Positions 1 through 9,407 of a stretch of DNA of 64,000 bases are shown here, in pieces. The stretch comes from Pyxicephalus adspersus (lineage: Eukaryota; Chordata; Amphibia; Anura; Pyxicephalidae): contig NC_092862.1 of assembly GCF_032062135.1 (NCBI RefSeq), positions 46,616,437-46,680,436 on the forward strand. Direction: 5' to 3'. Below the pieces are notes generated by a model. It saw only the letters and a program-made list of their open reading frames with translations. It had not been told where the DNA came from and made no database searches. Within the stretch, counting starts at the first letter, position 1; every line of letters begins with the position of its first letter. A program made the translations under genes and the position numbers.

Positions 1-976
1 CCCCTGCAGTAGCAGCCGACAATCTCCGACTAAAAATCCTCCCCATGGGCATAATCCTGCATGCAAAGTTCAGCTTACCTAAAAGAGACTGTAACTCCCG
101 CAAACGAATCTTCTTTAGACAACAAGCCCTCTCCACTTCAACCTTCAAAGCCCCCAATTTGTCAGCAGGCAGCCTGCACTCCATCTTAACCGAGTCCAAA
201 GTTATCCCCAGAAAAGACAACTCAGTTGTGGGACCCACCGTTTTTTCCCCAGCAAGAGGCACACCAAACCCCGCAGCCACATGCTCCAAAGTGCCCAACA
301 AATTGGCACAGACCAAAGAATCTCTTGGGCCAACACAAAAGAAATCATCCAAGTAGTGAATTATAGACCTAGCGCCAGCCACTTCCCGCACCACCCATTC
401 AACAAATGAGCTAAACAATTCAAATAATGAGCAAGAAATAGAACAGCCCATCGGTAAACACTTGTCCACATAAAATCCCCCCTCCCAATAGCAACCCAGC
501 AACCAAAAACTGTCAGGATGAACTGGCAACAAACGGAAAGCGGACTCAACCTCCGCCTTCGCCATTAAACAACCCTGTCCGGCCTTTCGCACCAACGCCA
601 CTGCCGCATCAAAAGAAGTATACACCACTTTGCACAATTCAGGCGCAATGCCATCATTAACAGATCCACCTTTTGGGTAAGATAAATGGTGTATCATACG
701 AAACTGATTTGGTTCCCGCTTGGGCACCACCCCCAAAGGGGAAACAATCAAATTTTTAAGTGGCGGCTCCACAAAAGGCCCCGCCATCCGACCCAACGCT
801 ACCTCTTTTTGTAGTTTTGCAGTGACAATACCCGGATTAAGTAATGCTGAACGCAAGTTCCTCCTTACCCTGGGAATACTTACCATATCACAGGGGATCC
901 TGAAGCCAACCGAAAAACCTTCAGCCAACATCCTTGCTGCATTCTGATCCGGATACTTACTTATAAATAGAGCCAT
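1..976 (-). CDS. DIRS-type reverse transcriptase, N-terminal 325 codons, incomplete
   Basis: The frame opens at an ATG at 976 and is uninterrupted to the window edge, 325 codons without a stop. RT landmarks are visible in order: a fingers segment with VPKREPNQFRMIHHLSYP, motif A at ESAFRLLPVHP, motif B at DKCLPMGCSISC, motif C at YLDDF, motif D/E-like SFLGITLDS, then the LGKLNFACRI segment typical of DIRS elements, which precedes RNase H. Motif A reads AKAEVESAF, with glutamate (GAG) where the family normally has the catalytic aspartate, so activity is doubtful although the frame is intact. The overlap with gag suggests re-initiation or leaky scanning in a complete element; that is inference. 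Confidence 0.85.
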   Translation of the reverse strand, partial: MALFISKYPDQNAARMLAEGFSVGFRIPCDMVSIPRVRRNLRSALLNPGIVTAKLQKEVALGRMAGPFVEPPLKNLIVSPLGVVPKREPNQFRMIHHLSYPKGGSVNDGIAPELCKVVYTSFDAAVALVRKAGQGCLMAKAEVESAFRLLPVHPDSFWLLGCYWEGGFYVDKCLPMGCSISCSLFELFSSFVEWVVREVAGARSIIHYLDDFFCVGPRDSLVCANLLGTLEHVAAGFGVPLAGEKTVGPTTELSFLGITLDSVKMECRLPADKLGALKVEVERACCLKKIRLRELQSLLGKLNFACRIMPMGRIFSRRLSAATAG

Positions 977-1454
977 GCTTTCCACCTTCACCGGGCTCAT
1001 CCCTTTTTCCTGCAAAATCATTGGGGCGTCCCCGCCCCTTAGCCAAACACCGGGCTCCCGAGTGTGCCCCGCCACAGCTGGAACACTCGTGCTTAAATCT
1101 ACAGGTGGCCCCAAACTTACAGGTGCCCTCATTGAACAACCAACATAAACCCTTTCGCTTACCTGCCAGGGATCCCGCCACTCCTGAACCCCCGGCGCTT
1201 CCAAGAAAGGGCAAGTGCGACATCCTAGCTGATGTCATAAGCCGCATCCAAAGGCTGATGTCCTTATGATCCCATCGCATACCTGGCCTCATCGCCTTCC
1301 TCTGGCGGAACTGTTCATCATACCTAAGCCATGCGATCCCGCCATACACCCTATAAGCCTCACTGATGGCATCCAAGTAGCAAAACAGGGCCGAGCAATT
1401 CTCGGGCGCCCGCTCTCCCACGATACCTTCAGGCCTGCTTTCTGTGAAAAATAA
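957..1454 (-). CDS. DIRS-type Gag, C-terminal part
   Basis: This open frame contains, in order, a conserved alpha-helical-looking segment (CSALFCYLDAISEAYRVYGG, then WLRYDEQFRQRKA), the motif RWDHKDISLWMRL, a glycine-rich linker, and a cysteine cluster. The cluster fits C-x7-C-x5-C-x3-H (CWLFNEGTC to RFKH), followed by C-x2-C-x3-H-x4-C (CSSCGGAHSGARC). The latter resembles a nucleic-acid-binding knuckle. The frame ends at a TAA at 957-959. Its upstream end is a stop at 1455-1457 with no convincing ATG, so the N-terminal half of Gag is absent. A TTTTTCACAG at about 1443-1452 looks like a splice acceptor but may be coincidence. Assignment is by motif recognition. Confidence 0.8.
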   Translation of the reverse strand, partial: LFFTESRPEGIVGERAPENCSALFCYLDAISEAYRVYGGIAWLRYDEQFRQRKAMRPGMRWDHKDISLWMRLMTSARMSHLPFLGSAGGSGVAGSLAGKRKGLCWLFNEGTCKFGATCRFKHECSSCGGAHSGARCLAKGRGRPNDFAGKRDEPGEGGKHGSIYK

Positions 1455-1831
1455 TTAGACAGCTGCAGACTGAAGCTAAAAAGTAGGGGCAAAAGATTTC
1501 CACTCCCTACCATTGCCGCACTGTAAATCAATATTCTTTTGAAGATTTGTTTGCTTGAGTTTAATTGTTAAAAGCTTGTTTTATATGCAGGGCATATTGC
1601 TTGCAAAGAACAGCACAGCATTAGCATTCTACCTTCGGAGATCACAGGAACATTACTATTTTTGATGTTGGGTTTCATAGCAACAGTTGCAATTGTGACA
1701 GATCAGTGCAAAAGACAGAAAGCTTCTTGCAACGTTATAATATTATTTTTTCTATAAAAAGGTTCAGAGGGAAAAAAAATCACATTTTTAATAAAAGGAA
1801 ACCTGTCATGAGTTGTGCAGGTGGTCATATT

Positions 1832-1995
1832 ATTATTAATAAACCATATTTATATAGCACCAACATGCATGAGCAGTACGTTAAATAGGGGTTGCAAATG
1901 ACAGACAGATACAAACAAAGACCCAGGAAGGAGGAGAGAACCCTGTCCAGAAGAGCTCACAATCTAAGAGGAGGAGATGGGGAATACAATAGGAG
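1832..1995 (-). repeat. SINE-tail-like repeat fragment
   Basis: The sequence includes TTATTATT, ATTTATATAGCACCAAC, AGGGGTTGCAAATGACAGAC and AGAGCTCACAATCTAA. Read on the minus strand it resembles the 3' tail of the SINE at 29448-29785 (GAGCTC block, chromosome-wide 'GCGCTATATAAAT' block), and it shares the AGGGGTTGCAcATGACAGACAGATAC block with 57240-57290. It is a degenerate interspersed repeat with no ORF. Confidence 0.6.
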
Positions 1996-3579
1996 GAGGA
2001 ATAAAGAATGGAAATGGTCATATCAATACTTTATGACTATCACTAACCTAGGAAAACCCAGTAAAGATATGTTTTTTTTCCGCTTTTCTGTGACACCCAT
2101 TTTCTGAATGTTTGTTCTGGTTGTGTCAGTGAAAAGTATTAAAACCAGCCCCATTGGCATTTTTAGAGGAAGCCCAGCAAAGGCACCCCCCTATTTATTT
2201 CATGGCAGGTGTACTGTAAAATCACATAGTACAGTGGCAAAAAGTATGGGATATCACCACTGAAAACACATTGTCCCACAATCCACAGCAATGCATCTGC
2301 ATCATTAGTGCTAATTTGCAGTGCCTATGACACCCCCATGCACAGCACAGTAGATAACAAAACACCATGCACATACATACCACATATTGTGGTATAATTA
2401 ATAGCCTAAAAAGGGCTATGAGCATTTTTATTGATCTGTTGTGGCGAGGATATGTTAGTGTAATAAAGAATTCATTCTTCTTAATGTATGTTTTTTTCCA
2501 GTTAAATGTATAAGATAACTGAACACAGGGGCACATTTGCCTACTATATAAATTTACTGTGCTTTATGAATCACAATGCAGCAGAGGTAATGTACTTTAT
2601 TTAATATTTATTTTTATATCTTCTAGCCAACTTAGACTGATGGAACAGATACAGTCACCAGGTGATGAATTAAAACAATGAAACAATGAAGAACATTTTC
2701 TTTTTAAACATCCAACTTTGTCCAGAGAGGGCTCAGGGTTTTTACATTTACTTACACATAAATGTTTACATTTGTTATCTTGTAATCAGTTCAGCAAGGG
2801 TAGTGGTTGTATATATAATAAGTATATACATGTAAAACTACTGCAAATCAAATCTTAAATTTAAATTGATTCAAAAGCTTTCATTAAATGAAGGATTTTT
2901 TTTTTCCAAGAAGAAACATGGAGTCTGCCCCTGAGAAGTTTATTTTACTTAGGTGTCACACTGACTCCTTTTCTTCAGTACTTTGCCTTCATAATGCAAC
3001 ATGGTGTGCTGTATATCATACACAGACATTTGCTTGTGTCACTAGCTTTTCTGATATAAATCATTATAAATGAAAAGGCAGCCTAATGATGTTCAAAAAG
3101 AGGTTAGAAGAAGGTCAGAAGCACCTGTGAAGGAACTTAGAAGCATCTTAGAAACATCTTAACCTGATCTTGAATTAAAGTTAATTGCACCTTAAAGCAT
3201 GCGTCATTTGCCTGTCTACACAAGCTTTTAATATGTTTGGAGTTCAGGCAAAGAAGAAACACAAGTGAACAGCCTTAGAACACAACTACTCCATGAAAAC
3301 ATCATAAAGAAGTATAATATACAATAATACATACAAATCATTTAAAACCCAATAGATCCTACCTTTCTCTGTAAATTAGGTTGTTTAACTAAAAATGTAA
3401 TGCAGACAGCTAATCACTGCGCAAATGAACAATTATCCTCAACAAGTGACCACCATATAACTGGTATTGATAGTAGAAACTTTTTTAATATATTTGATGG
3501 CATGGGGTTTGCCCTGATAAAGAGACCCTGTGTTGTCCTAAAACATTGCACTGTTTGCTGTGGTGAATTTGATGTGAGT
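1996..3579. other. Intronic stretch with nothing recognised
   Basis: AT-rich DNA with only short chance ORFs (for example 2222-2536 minus). No repeat family, RNA gene or regulatory motif recognised. Confidence 0.5.
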
Positions 3580-3584
3580 TATTG

Positions 3585-3806
3585 AGCCTGATTTATTAAA
3601 GCTCCCCGAGGCTGGAGCGGATACACTTTCATTAGTGAAGCTGGGTGATCCAACAATTCTGGAGTGGATTTCTTAAAAGTCTTTTGCTATTTGTTAGCAA
3701 ACGTTTTCAATCCTGGACTAGATCCATTCCAGGTTTGCTGGATCATCCAACTTCACTGATGAAAGTGTATCCTTTCCAACCTTGGAGAGCTTTCATAAAT
3801 CAGGTC
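3585..3806. mobile_element. Hairpin MITE (family 1), complete copy A
   Basis: A 222-bp element whose two halves are inverted copies: CCTGATTTATTAAAGCTC at the left end mirrors GAGCTTTCATAAATCAGG at the right. The inner arms also pair (TACACTTTCATtAGTGAAG with CTTCACTgATGAAAGTGTA), as do the GGGTGATCCA and TGGATCATCC blocks. It is flanked by TATTG (3580-3584) and CATTG (3807-3811), an imperfect 5-bp target duplication. No coding capacity. Related copies are at 17375-17530, 27936-28104, 36134-36311 and 59727-59870. Confidence 0.85.
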
Positions 3807-3811
3807 CATTG

Positions 3812-5170
3812 ACTCCAACATCTAATCGATGAAATTTTTATTTATCAACCACCGTTCTGGCAAAGCTTCCTCATGTATTAGAATAGACTTGTCTGACATT
3901 GTTTATTACATTACAGAGAACGCTGGATCTAACTCTGGTGCCAACTGATATATTAGGAAAGTAAAACTATGGCAATTTTAGTACAAAGTAGTAAATATCT
4001 ACTTCTTTGATGTCGGCTGAGTTTTACTCAACAGAAATACGGTGCCATCTGTATACTAATATATGAAATAAATCAAAGCAAAAGTATAAGAAAATAATTG
4101 AATGATGAAGAACTTATACATTAAGAACATGATGCAGGAACACATGGGAGAGATTTTACTTCTGGTACCCAGATAGAAATTATTTACAAAACCCTAGGCA
4201 ATCAAGGCTATGAAGCTCCATTATTTCTATTGTTGACAAATTCAAATTTTAGTATCCTATAGTAATCAGTCCAGGGCTTCTTTCAGTGGCCTACCTAAAC
4301 ACCCGAGGGCTGACACCTAACTGGCCACTACAGGTAACCGTACATCTCTGCTCTTTGCACTGGGGTAGCCATTAAGGGCTTTGGAGTGAATTAGAGTGAC
4401 GTTCATTCATTTAAAATGTCAGGAATCCAACAAATATTCTTTGTTGATTCAAAGTAAAAAAAAAACTATTCTTCTTCCACAAGCTATTCTATTCAGTCAG
4501 ATCCCGGCATTAAACAATGATGTCTCTACTCTTAACCATAAAGAATAGGACTGTGTTATTTCTGTTACATAAACTATCAAATTGTACAGCTGTGCTTATT
4601 TCAAGACCTGCAATTATTTTTAGGAGGCACAATATACCATCTGTATTAAAGGTTATGGGACACAACATATCACACCATTAGGCTTTGAAATGCACAATGT
4701 AAGTGGAGAATATTGAAGAGGATCTGAGAGTGCTTAGACAGGAAAAACACTTTTTTTTATAATTAAACACACCAATACAAAGCATGGTTACCTCACATGC
4801 ACTCTATAATGAGTGCATAGGAAGCAATAAATCCTGGAATAAATACAATCTTCTGAATTATTTTTGTATTCAGTCAAATTTATGTAAACACATCTAACAA
4901 TATGAACAAGGTGCCTTACAATAATAAAGGGCATTACAGTTGATTCTGGATAATTTAAGGTACTTTATGGTAAAGCACAGCAGAAGGCATTCACATTTAA
5001 AAAAATGGTGCTTACTTTCATTAGAAACCCAAATATTAGAGAATTATTTCCGGAGATGTAGCCATGCAAATATTTCTTTATGCACCTCTGGTCAGTGGCG
5101 TATAGTGCAGAAACAGCTGGCCATTCAGGACAAGTAATAGTGCCAGTAAACCCCTACTTCATACCACTAG
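3812..5170. other. Intronic stretch with nothing recognised
   Basis: No coding exon, RNA gene or repeat family could be supported. Confidence 0.45.
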
Positions 5171-5173
5171 CAG

Positions 5174-5345
5174 TGTTCAACCCAGAAACTTTTTCAAGCC
5201 GGGTGGGAGAAAAAATTGTAGGTGGATGGCAGCCCCTGTATTGTGACCGCACTCTTCAGTAACCTCCCAAAAACAGCTGAGTGCTTACTAGTGTTGGTGT
5301 TGAAAAGTGCTGGTATGTCAGTATCATATACCAGCATTCAGATTT
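5174..5345. repeat. Interspersed repeat fragment, probable DNA-transposon relic
   Basis: The block around 5176-5260 (TTCAACCCAGAAACTTTTTC followed by AAGCCGGGTGGGAG and GGATGGCAGCCCC) is GC-richer than its surroundings. It resembles a repeat widespread in frog genomes as I remember it. Ends and family are uncertain. Confidence 0.35.
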
Positions 5346-5510
5346 CATTATTAGCTGCTAGATCCTAACACTTGTAAAAGGGGGAAGGTTTCATACTTTC
5401 CAATATGTAGAAGCATAAAGAATTTAACATCAGTGGAGGTAGGTGTGGTAGAAGAACACTAGATGTACCAATGGGTTGGGAGGAGTCCTTCTTACAAACA
5501 CTGTCAGTTT

Positions 5511-5726
5511 GAGTGTTGCTCAACCAGGGTTTCTCCAGAGGTTGCTAGAGGTTCCTTAAGCAATAAGCGTTCATAATAGCCAGCAGTGCAAGAGGCATTC
5601 TTCCTACTGTCCTCCACATTAATATACTGTGGGATGGGGATATAGGAATTATTGCTAGGTGTCCTAGAAGTACTGAAAGTTATTTCAAGGGGTTCCTCCA
5701 TGTTAAAAAAAGGTCAAGAAACACTG
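5511..5726. mobile_element. hAT-like non-autonomous element (family 2), near-complete copy
   Basis: Left end GAGTGTTGCTCAACC and right end GGTCAAGAAACACTG are imperfect terminal inverted repeats of the CAGTGTTTCTCAACC type. Internal landmarks GCATTCTTCCTACTG and AAAGTTATTTCAA recur in the copies at 23845-24010 and 37031-37191. No convincing 8-bp target duplication. ORFs across it are chance. Confidence 0.7.
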
Positions 5727-7853
5727 ATCCAGATGGCAAAATTTTTAACCAAAGTTGCTTGTTTTGTTCCTCAAGATCAGGATATCTGTGTCGGCCTGTT
5801 GGTACATGGGTATCATAACTACAATAATCATCTACTATCTATAGGGTACATTTACTTGCCTTTCACATTTCAATTTATGGCCTTAGGGCAGTTATAGAGC
5901 TAAGTATATTAGTAATATTAAAAAACACTTTTTAAAATGGATTTTAACTGTCAACACCTGGTGTACGAGCGCTCTAAATATGTATGTTTTAAAAGGAACC
6001 TGAGGGACAGAACAAGTATGTTTCATTGCCATTAATAGTATGTTGTGTATTTACCCAATGATGCCCAATTTTTTGAAGAATTGCTAAGATCCAATTGCTA
6101 AGATCTAGATAGATAGATATGACTCAATATAAAAAATGACTTAATATATGACCTGGATCACCTTGGACAAATTAATTATATTTCTCAACAAGCATTTCCC
6201 AAATTCTCTAGGATAACTTTAATCATTTGTTTATTCATGCATACAGTGGGTGTGAAAAGCAAGCAAATCAAATTAACACAGAATATCGTTCTTGAATTTC
6301 TCATTTCCTCAGCATGTTGTATTAGTCTTGTAGAGATATATAAAATCCCCCAAATAACATGTCAGTTACCTGACTCTACCTGGGGCATATCTTCCAGATG
6401 TTCCAGAAAATTATGTATATGAAAGTGACAAAAGATGTCTAAAGACAATGTCAGTGTATAGTTAATATGTTGATGCGAGTGTCATCACTGCGGTAAACTA
6501 GGTATCTTGAGGTGCTTCTTGCTAAAATATTCTATTGCTTATTTTCTGTGTTGACAGCATGTGCACATCACTTTTTCTCGAGAGTGTTGAGTTTACAACT
6601 GCACCAACAGGCAAGAGAGACAGGAAGCTAAAAGGAGAGCTTGTTATTATTCCAAAGATAAATAGAGGTCGTTTCACTCAGCAGAAAAAGTTTGTTAGCA
6701 GACACTCAATTGAATATTTCTAGGAAAATAGTTACATATCTACATAAAATATTAAAAAAAAAAATCTGAGAAATAAAACACGGTGTGTGTGAGCTGGCTG
6801 GACTTTAAAAGCATGATGCCATTTATAATATGACTGATATTTTCAATATTCTAAGTGGTACATCCTAAATACTGGCTAGAACTTTTTTTATGTCTCTCAT
6901 AAACATTTCAAAACAGCAACTACAGATGAAAAGAAATACTCAGCAAACCACCAATCCTGAAAATGCTGCCTTGCTTTTCTGTTACAACTATAGTGTCAAC
7001 ACATTATATCTGACCTTACATTTGAAATAATTTTTACATGATTGTAATTGCTGGATCTAAATGTTGAGAATGATACTTAGAGGAATTACAGCCTTTTCAC
7101 TCAGATTGTACTTCTCATGCTTCCTGTGAATTATAGCTTCATAAAAACAATAGCCAATGACTGCAGTTGTAAGCTTGAAGGATGATATCAAAATCTTAAT
7201 GTCAATCAATGTCAATATCTTCCTTCTGAATGACTGGGACCAATAATAATTACCAATACTGATTAATACCAAATGAACACCTGGAGATTGTGAATCATTG
7301 CAACAAGGGTGCGTGTGAAAGAGTAACTGTAATAATCAAGAATCAGTAAATTTATTTTAAATTTACAAATTTCAAAATGTTTTGTATCTACACATACAAC
7401 CTTTGTTTTGGAATAGGGAGTACAGTATCTACAGGTTTTCCTAAGACACTACAGCAGAAGTTGTTTCCTTATGAAGTTTGTATAGGGCTGTATGGAAGAA
7501 CATGGATATGAGGCACACTGCCTTACACTCTTCTGTATGTAAATTTTAGCTTGAACTACTAAGCCCTGTAAACAACAGGATTTATATAACAAAATGTAAG
7601 GAGAAGTTAAAACACATATGGAAAGTAGTGTAAAGATTCACATGCTGGCTGAATATAAGCATATAAACATATAAAATATGTATATGCAAAATGTCATATT
7701 TACCTTACAGAGCTCCTAGCATGGTAAAAATATTTGTACTATACATTCCCTTAAAGACGTATGCAGCCCTTATGTTTTTATGTTGTTGAAATTGAGGATT
7801 CAGAAACTCATTGGTCTTGACAATGGCAGTCTTTACAGCAGGATACTCCATTG
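5727..7853. other. Intronic stretch with nothing recognised
   Basis: AT-rich, with a short GATA run near 6110. No gene or repeat family recognised. Confidence 0.45.
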
Positions 7854-7861
7854 CACTAGCA

Positions 7862-8160
7862 CAGTGTTTTTCAACTTTTTTTGAGCCACAGCACATTTTT
7901 TTACATTGAAAAAATCCTGCGGCACACCACAAATCAAAAATGTTACAAAATGACACTCTGTAGCTAATTCCTTTGTCTCTAAGAATAAACAAGAAAACTG
8001 TTACCTACTGCCACCCACTGACATGGAAGAGTATTACATTACTCTGCCAGTCACTACAGCACAGACACTCGACAATGGTAATTAGATAATTTCCCACGGT
8101 ACACCTAAAGATCTCTCATGGCACACTAGTGTGCCGCGGCACAGTGGTTGAAAATCACTG
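7862..8160. mobile_element. hAT-superfamily MITE with perfect 8-bp target duplication
   Basis: The 299-bp element has terminal inverted repeats CAGTGTTTTTCAAC and GTTGAAAATCACTG. It is flanked by the identical 8-mer CACTAGCA at 7854-7861 and 8161-8168, the duplication length expected of hAT transposases. Just inside the ends are GAGCCACAGCACA on the left and TGTGCCGCGGC on the right, also partly complementary. It has no transposase ORF, so it is non-autonomous. The ends resemble hAT-Charlie type elements. Confidence 0.9.
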
Positions 8161-8168
8161 CACTAGCA

Positions 8169-9194
8169 TACCTGAAGCCCTATGGATGTACTAACTAAAG
8201 GCCTTGGAAAGGGAATTTGCAACTTGGTGACACAGTGGCAGTGCAGGAATAAAATAAAAGGTGATAAAAATATATCAGGACATCATGGATGAAGCCACCC
8301 CTTTTGCACCATTTAGTCAATACTTTTTGTAAACATGCCAGATTTGTTCTACTCCATGAGAGGACACCAATATGTCACTTCGAACAAGACATTGTCAACC
8401 TAAGTCATTTTTCACTGCATGTGAAGACATTAACATTTTCAACAAAACTTGGTGAATAATTTATAAACCACCATTCTCTATCTTGTCACAAAAAAAAGAA
8501 CTATATTTCATGCCATAAAGCAGATTGTGAGTTGGGTATGAAACTGACAGAATAAGGATATTTGCTTGAATCTAGTAAATAGACTTTATTTGAAACAGGG
8601 TGTGGTAGAATACCTGATTATGGCATTATTACTTTTTTTTACGTGAAATACATTGAAGCAAAAACTTGATGTATAAAATAAAATTTTGCAAAAGTGTGCA
8701 GATCTTTGATCTAAAGTTTTCAAAGGAAATGACTGGAAGATTTCTTCTGTTGCGGAAGCTCCTAATGTCTCTTGAGGTGAAGTCACAAAGTATATGCACA
8801 ATATTGCTGTTGTTCAGAGATAGTTCAGTTTCACCGACAGCCTTGATCACTGTGAGTGATATTAATTAAACAAATGTGTCATGTCATGTTGAAATATAAG
8901 TTCAAACATCTCAGGATCAAGTCTGTAAAAGTCTAATATTTTTACTGTCCTAACCTTCAAAAGTTGTAATTCACTGATTAAATTATATGTATGCAGAACT
9001 TTACTGGCCTATTTCTATTTTCCATATGTTACCTGAATAAAACAGAAGCTAATGCTTTGCTTTAGCAAATTGCTCCCCCTTTTAGCGTATATTTCCCTGC
9101 TGCATAAACTCATAGCCAGCAGGTTTATTGCTACGCCTGAAATTAGGAGGTCATATGCCCCAAATATCTTTCTGGGTATCCTAGCAGTAAGAAC
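8169..9194. other. Intronic stretch with nothing recognised
   Basis: Short overlapping ORFs at 8586-8869 lack any family signature. Nothing else seen. Confidence 0.45.
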
Positions 9195-9407
9195 CTAAAA
9201 GGCCAACTCCCACTTGTTAATTTTTGTATCTTCTGTTACTCCAGCATAAGAAACACATCCCTCTGGTGTAAGGTGATATATGTATGGTCTTTCCCTCTTA
9301 CGGTTTAACCAACCAGTTGGACCATACGGCACATTTTCTGCCCCTAAAAAGATGTCCGCTGGTCTTTTTACAGGGTAAAGAAGACACAGGATCACTGAGA
9401 GGATCAC
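9195..9407 (-). pseudogene. Orphan coding-like fragment, possible retroelement or pseudogene piece
   Basis: The minus-strand frame of 70 codons contains a stretch that looks like protein rather than noise: RPADIFLGAENVPYGPTGW followed by LNRKRERPYIYHLTPEGC. Composition (Gly, Pro, Trp, Tyr, charged residues) is unlike neighbouring chance ORFs, which are rich in Ile, Phe, Lys and Ser. I do not recognise the family. No clear splice sites flank it. It could be a fragment of a retroelement protein, an old pseudogene or, less likely, an exon. Confidence 0.3.

Larger units (their letters stand above)
1..1454 (-). mobile_element. DIRS-like (tyrosine recombinase) retrotransposon, 5'-truncated, running off the left edge
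   Basis: Two overlapping minus-strand frames have the order Gag then RT, with the RT start codon (976) inside the end of the Gag frame (957). Both protein types are those of vertebrate DIRS elements: Gag with an RYDEQFRQRKA motif and a CCCH finger, and RT with SAFRLLPVHP, LPMGCS and YLDDF. The Gag frame is closed upstream by a TAA at 1455-1457 and homology fades there, so the element's 5' part is missing or diverged. RNase H, tyrosine recombinase, possible methyltransferase and the terminal repeats would lie beyond position 1. The GC-richness of this segment contrasts with the AT-rich surroundings. Confidence 0.85.

Noticed and set aside
45..356. 103-codon plus-strand ORF and the minus-strand ORF 361-549
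   Set aside because: Both are out-of-frame readings of the DIRS-type RT; the true RT frame runs through them on the minus strand.
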